Assembly: GCF_030812475.1 (NCBI RefSeq)
Contig: NZ_JAUSSR010000004.1
Coordinates: forward strand, 1 to 64,000
From: Pseudomonas lini
Lineage (GTDB): Bacteria > Pseudomonadota > Gammaproteobacteria > Pseudomonadales > Pseudomonadaceae
Length of the DNA stretch: 64,000 nt
Direction of reading: 5' to 3'
Below, piece after piece: positions 60,378 through 64,000 of the stretch (the stretch's first letter is position 1; the number at the start of each line of letters is the position of its first letter). The notes under the pieces are model-generated. The model was not told where the DNA came from. It was given only the letters and a program-made list of their open reading frames with translations, and did not search any database. A program made the position numbers and the translations under genes.

Positions 60378-60544
60378 GGCCGTGGGATTCCAGAGTTGTT
60401 TTGTGATAGTTATTTTGGGAATGGAGCTATCGGGTTCGACATAGGTTCATGAGGGCCGACAAGAGGTGCAAAGGCGACGGCGAAATTTCTCGAACTCGGC
60501 CTTCGGTGCTGCATCCAATGTGCAGGACAACCGGAGCAAGTGCG

Positions 60545-60784
60545 ATGAACAACGATGACCGCGACAACGACAGCGAATCCCCAGCAACGTCGAACGCCCC
60601 GCCCACCGATACGTCCGGCAAGCCGGTCAATGTGGTCGAAAGGGATCTTGAGGACAGGGACAGAGACACCAGGGGAGTGGATGAAAGCATTACGCCCTCT
60701 TCCACCCGGACCAAGGAGCAGGATGCAGAAGAACTCAGGAAAAAAATTGCCGAGATAGAACGCAAGGTGGCGGATGGAAACTAG
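60545..60784 (+). CDS. small acidic disordered protein
   Basis: A 79-residue protein (start MNNDDRDNDSESPATS) that is rich in Asp, Glu, Ser and Arg, low in hydrophobics until a C-terminal helix (KEQDAEELRKKIAEIERKVAD). CCGGAG precedes the ATG by about 8 nt; the longer frame is not supported. It resembles small stress-type disordered proteins but no family is recognised. It stands alone between the ligase pair and the iron cluster. Confidence 0.65.
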   Translation: MNNDDRDNDSESPATSNAPPTDTSGKPVNVVERDLEDRDRDTRGVDESITPSSTRTKEQDAEELRKKIAEIERKVADGN

Positions 60785-60992
60785 CGACTGAGGCGTCCAC
60801 CTCGCCAGCTACGTCAGGGACGAGCTGATTGGGCCGCGACTGGCGAGGGGAACAACTAGACATTAGCTCAATTATCGAGTCTGTCTCACTCGTCGCGATC
60901 GCGGCCGCAGCTTTTTATTCTTTTCAGACGAACCACCCGTCACGAGTTGGCTAAACCGGAGATTGCAGTGGCGATCCTCTCACAGGTAAGAT

Positions 60993-61011
60993 TGAGAACG
61001 ATTCACACTCA
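60993..61011. promoter_or_regulatory. candidate Fur box upstream of the sigma factor
   Basis: TGAGAACGATTCACACTCA, a 19-base imperfect palindrome with TGAG/CTCA ends and GAACGATTC centre, 18 bp before the sigma-factor start. It is similar in shape to Fur boxes that control fecI-type genes, but several positions deviate from consensus. Confidence 0.5.
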
Positions 61012-61028
61012 CATCTGGAAAGCAACCG

Positions 61029-61535
61029 GTGCATTCTCCTCCGACCAGCAAGCTGGGCTTCTTTTTCAGCGACCATCATCGCTGGCTACTGCAGCACATT
61101 CAGCGACGCCTGCGTAACCATGCGGACGCCGAGGACACTGCCGCCGATACGTTTTGCCAGATGCTGACCGCCCGCGTCGACCCCGACAGCATCGAACAGC
61201 CTCGCGCCTATCTGTCGACCATCGCCCGCCGGTTGATTTTCGATCGGCATCGGCGGCGCAAGCTGGAGCTGGCTTATCTGGAGCGCCTGTCGACCGTGCC
61301 CGAAGCGCTGGCGCCCTCCCCCGAAGAACAGTTGCAGTTGATTGAAGCGCTGGTCGCCATCGACCGGGCGATCGACGGCTTGCCACTGCTGGTCAAGGCG
61401 ACCTTCCTCTACAGCCAACTGGACGGGCTGAGTTATGTGGCGATTGCGCAAAAGCTCGGGTTGTCGGAACGCACGGTCAGCCGCTACATGAAACAGGCAC
61501 TGCGTCAGTGCTACCTCAGCGAGATGGCGCCATGA
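61029..61535 (+). CDS. FecI-like ECF sigma factor (iron starvation)
   Basis: A 168-residue ECF sigma factor: region 2 (HADAEDTAADTFCQML, PRAYLSTIARRLIFDRHRR) and region 4 (YSQLDGLSYVAIAQKLGLSERTVSRYMKQAL). The start is a GTG preceded by GGAAAGC. Such sigma factors, held by a FecR-type regulator, switch on the adjacent TonB-dependent receptor when its siderophore is bound. The stop overlaps the next ATG (ATGA). Confidence 0.92.
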   Translation: MHSPPTSKLGFFFSDHHRWLLQHIQRRLRNHADAEDTAADTFCQMLTARVDPDSIEQPRAYLSTIARRLIFDRHRRRKLELAYLERLSTVPEALAPSPEEQLQLIEALVAIDRAIDGLPLLVKATFLYSQLDGLSYVAIAQKLGLSERTVSRYMKQALRQCYLSEMAP

Positions 61536-62500
61536 ACAAGACGCGCCTGGACCCCGTCAGCGAGCAGGCGATTGACTGGATGGTGCGCCTGCGCGCCGGC
61601 AAGCCTGACGCCGCATTGCAGGCGCGGTTCAACGCCTGGCTGGCGATGGATCCTGCCCATGCCCAGGCCTGGGAAAAATTGCAGGAGCGACTCGGTGGTT
61701 CCTTCAACACGGTGCGCGCCCTGGATCGACGCGTACCCGGCCAGGCCGGCGAAGCGCGCCAATTGCTGCTGCAGCCCGATGGTTCGCGCCGCGACGCGTT
61801 GCGTGTCATCGCCGGCCTGGGCCTGCTCGGTGGCGGACTGTGGCTGGGCGCCCGCAGTCCGCTGGGTGATTCGCTTCTGGCTGACCTGCACACCGGGCGC
61901 GGCCAGCGCCAGGACTTCGATCTGGCCGACGGCAGCCGCCTGAGCCTGAACGCCGACAGCGCGGTGGACTTGCAATTCGACGAGCAGCAACGGCTGGTAA
62001 TTCTGCGTCACGGCGAACTGGTGATTCAGGTGGAGGCCGATCCCCGGCGTCCACTTCGGGTACGCACCGCCCAGGGTGAAATACGTGCGCTCGGCACGCG
62101 TTTCCTCGTGGCTCAGGAACAAGACGCCAGCCGCGTGGTCGTGCTGCAGCATTCGGTCCAGGCCCGGTTGTTCGGCGGCGCCACGCGGGACCTGCAAGAA
62201 GGTCAGGCGGCCCTGTTGTCTGCCCGGCAGATCAGCGTCGCTGACGGCGACCAGCGCCATCGCGCCGATTGGCTCAGTGGACGGCTGAATGTGCTGGACG
62301 AACCCCTGGAGCAGGTGGTCGAGGCGCTGCGCCCGTACAGCCGTGGTTTTGTGCGGGTCTCGCCCGAGGTTCGCCACCTGCGTGTCCAGGGTGTATTCCC
62401 GCTCGACGACCCCGACCGGACCTACGCCGCGCTGGCCGAAACCCTGCCTGTACGGGTGGATCGCTACAGCCCCTGGTTGACGCTGATTCGGGCGAAATAA
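61532..62500 (+). CDS. FecR-like anti-sigma regulator
   Basis: A 322-residue single-pass inner-membrane regulator: N-terminal cytoplasmic domain binding the sigma factor (AIDWMVRLRAGKPDAALQARFNAWL, DPAHAQAWEKL), a membrane helix near 90-105 (RVIAGLGLLGGGLWLGA), and the periplasmic FecR domain (DFDLADGSRLSLNADSAVDL; RTAQGEIRALGTRFLV). It relays receptor occupancy to the sigma factor. The ATG giving MNKTRLD overlaps the sigma stop. Confidence 0.93.
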   Translation: MNKTRLDPVSEQAIDWMVRLRAGKPDAALQARFNAWLAMDPAHAQAWEKLQERLGGSFNTVRALDRRVPGQAGEARQLLLQPDGSRRDALRVIAGLGLLGGGLWLGARSPLGDSLLADLHTGRGQRQDFDLADGSRLSLNADSAVDLQFDEQQRLVILRHGELVIQVEADPRRPLRVRTAQGEIRALGTRFLVAQEQDASRVVVLQHSVQARLFGGATRDLQEGQAALLSARQISVADGDQRHRADWLSGRLNVLDEPLEQVVEALRPYSRGFVRVSPEVRHLRVQGVFPLDDPDRTYAALAETLPVRVDRYSPWLTLIRAK

Positions 62501-62520
62501 TCGCGCAGGTAAAGTTTTTT

Positions 62521-62539
62521 TGAAAATCACTCTCATTCG
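62521..62539. promoter_or_regulatory. possible ECF-sigma promoter/Fur element before the receptor
   Basis: TGAAAATCACTCTCATTCG, with a GAAAAT element that could be a -35 for iron-starvation sigma factors and a following CGTGTC near the expected -10 distance. It also partly resembles a Fur box. Placed between fecR-like and the receptor gene, where the FecI-like sigma should act. Weak on sequence alone. Confidence 0.35.
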
Positions 62540-62602
62540 TGTCCGGTTTTCATTTCTCGTCCCACCTATCTCCTGACACTTCCACACCCTCAGGAGAATG
62601 CT

Positions 62603-64000
62603 GTGTTCAACCCGTGGCCCCACACCCTTTCCGCTGCCGTTGCCCTCGCAACCCTGGCGAGCCCTGCCCTGGCACAGGCCCAGGACCTGTCCTTCAACCT
62701 GCCGGCCGGTCCCCTCGCCAGCACGCTGAACGCCATCGCCAGCCAGAGCGGACATATCGTTTCCCTGGAACCCTCGCTGGTGCAGGGCAAACAGTCACCG
62801 GCGGTGATCGGTCGGATGCCCGCCGCCGAGGCGATGCAAAGGGCACTGACCGGCAGCGGCCTGCAGTTGCGCGTCACCGAGCAGGGCAATTTCAGCGTCG
62901 AACCGGTCACGGGCGCCAACGCCACGCTGCAACTGGGTGCCACCAACATCGTCGAACGCAGTATCGATGCCACCACCGAAGGCTCGGACTCCTACGCGGC
63001 ACGGGCGGTGACCATCGGCAAGGGCACCCATACCCTTAAGGAAATTCCGCAGTCGGTCACCGTGATGACCCGCAAGCAGATGGACGACCAGGGCCTCACC
63101 GATCTTAAGGATGCCGCCAACCAGACCACCGGCCTGGTCGGCGTCCAGGGTGTGGGCAAAGGCATGATCCTCACCTCGCGCGGCTTCCAGATCGATGACT
63201 GGCAGTACGACGGCGTGCCGATCCCGCGCAACACCTACGCGCTGGGCAACTGGGCCACCCAGGACCTGATCTTCTTCGATCGCATGGAAGTGCTGCGCGG
63301 TGCCTCCGGCTTGCTGCAGGGCACCGGCAGTCCCGGCGGTGCGATCAACCTGGTGCGCAAACGCGGCCAGTACGCACCGACCGTGACCCTCACCGGCAAG
63401 GCCGGTTCCTGGGATCATTACGGCCTGCAACTGGACGCCGGCGGACCGCTGAACCAGACCGGCACTGTGCGTGGCCGCTTCGTCGCCGACGAAGACCAGA
63501 GTCAATCCTTTACCGACTACGAATGGAGCAAGACCCACTCACTGTACGGCGCGCTGGACTTCGATCTGCGCGAAGACACCACCCTGGGCCTGGCCGTCAG
63601 CCACTCCGACGGCGAGTCGCGACCGATGATTCGCGGCCTGCCCCGCTACGCCGACGGCAGCCCGGTCGATGTGTCGCGTTCGACCTACAGCGGTGCGCGC
63701 TGGAACCATTCGGATATCGACGTCACCACGGTCTATGCCGACTTGGAGCACCGTTTCACTGACGACTGGGCCTTCAAGGTCGGCGCGGTGCGCATGAGCG
63801 AAGACAACCAGGCGAAAAACCAACGGCTGCAAACCTCCGGCAACGGCCTCAACGCCGATGGCAGCGGCGTGCAATACGCCGATTTCGTCTCGGACTTCGA
63901 CGCCACCAAGATCGGTCTGGACATGAACCTCGTCGGGCGCTTCGAAGCCTTGTCGATGCAGCAGGAGATCATGCTGGGCGGCAACTACTCCAAGTACACC
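62603..64000 (+). CDS. TonB-dependent siderophore receptor with signalling domain (partial, 3' end beyond the window)
   Basis: The first 466 codons of an outer-membrane TonB-dependent receptor, open to the window end. The start is a GTG (MFNPWPHTL in translation) with AGGAG 6 nt upstream; the ATG four bases earlier is out of frame. A signal peptide ends near ALA/QAQ. A secretin/TonB N-terminal (STN) signalling domain follows (LSFNLPAGPLASTLNAIASQ, residues about 28-100), then the plug (LKEIPQSVTVMTRKQM; GFQIDDWQYDGVPIP; RMEVLRGASGLLQGTGSPGG). The STN domain marks it as a transducer receptor working with the upstream FecI/FecR-like pair. Substrate, probably a ferric siderophore, is unknown. 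Confidence 0.92.
   Translation, partial: MFNPWPHTLSAAVALATLASPALAQAQDLSFNLPAGPLASTLNAIASQSGHIVSLEPSLVQGKQSPAVIGRMPAAEAMQRALTGSGLQLRVTEQGNFSVEPVTGANATLQLGATNIVERSIDATTEGSDSYAARAVTIGKGTHTLKEIPQSVTVMTRKQMDDQGLTDLKDAANQTTGLVGVQGVGKGMILTSRGFQIDDWQYDGVPIPRNTYALGNWATQDLIFFDRMEVLRGASGLLQGTGSPGGAINLVRKRGQYAPTVTLTGKAGSWDHYGLQLDAGGPLNQTGTVRGRFVADEDQSQSFTDYEWSKTHSLYGALDFDLREDTTLGLAVSHSDGESRPMIRGLPRYADGSPVDVSRSTYSGARWNHSDIDVTTVYADLEHRFTDDWAFKVGAVRMSEDNQAKNQRLQTSGNGLNADGSGVQYADFVSDFDATKIGLDMNLVGRFEALSMQQEIMLGGNYSKYT

Overview
The window looks like chromosomal DNA of a Pseudomonas, most likely the P. fluorescens group. The evidence is high-GC coding sequence, a glc operon (glcC/glcDEFGB), a polyamine gamma-glutamylation/Pot cluster, a P. 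stutzeri-type trehalose synthase, an OprD-family porin, a FecI/FecR/TonB-receptor set, and many REP/REPIN palindromes of the kind typical of this group. I see no rRNA or tRNA gene, CRISPR array, prophage or insertion sequence. Almost every large ORF antisense to a recognised gene is a GC-driven shadow.

Layout. 1-4.4 kb: small membrane protein, CBS-domain protein and the assimilatory nitrite reductase nirBD. The nirB leader carries a sigma-54-type promoter, two hairpins with AnnGnn hexaloops and a terminator, which is a NasT/ANTAR antitermination switch. 4.8-9.8 kb: trehalose synthase and an orphan homodimeric pyruvate-dehydrogenase-type E1. 10.1-20.3 kb: polyamine uptake and catabolism (puuB, puuC, puuA leftward; puuD and potABC plus binding protein rightward), subdivided by REPINs. 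20.7-26.8 kb: thpR, small conserved genes, a lipoprotein, a translationally coupled 30-residue membrane peptide, and a GT4-glucosidase fusion. 27.0-31.7 kb: a tight four-gene operon that I interpret as an undescribed or little-described synthase-dependent exopolysaccharide system. It comprises a processive GT2, an HlyD-like protein without PilZ, an exported TIM-barrel-like protein, and a zinc-ribbon protein with a degenerate GGDEF domain that keeps an RxxD I-site. The operon sits behind an AT-rich regulatory region of about 480 bp.

32-43.4 kb: LysR regulator/MFS exporter pair; a second gamma-glutamylation cluster (GS-like ligase, aldehyde dehydrogenase, Fe-alcohol dehydrogenase, APC permease) that fits amino-alcohol catabolism; and an L-lactate permease. 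43.7-50.1 kb: porin, MFS carrier, gamma-carbonic-anhydrase-like protein, CaiB-type CoA-transferase, HMG-CoA-lyase-like enzyme and LysR regulator, probably one carboxylate catabolic pathway. 50.1-57.5 kb: glycolate oxidase operon with two clear CTGGTnnnACCAG operators in the glcC-glcD intergenic region. 58-60.8 kb: exported dienelactone-hydrolase-like protein, YbdK-type carboxylate-amine ligase and small proteins. 61-64 kb: iron-starvation sigma factor, anti-sigma factor and a TonB-dependent siderophore receptor cut by the window end.

The recurring theme is scavenging of carbon and nitrogen (nitrite, polyamines, amino alcohols, lactate, glycolate, a branched dicarboxylate) together with osmolyte, surface-polysaccharide and iron functions. 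All functional calls come from reading motifs and gene context; no database search was run.
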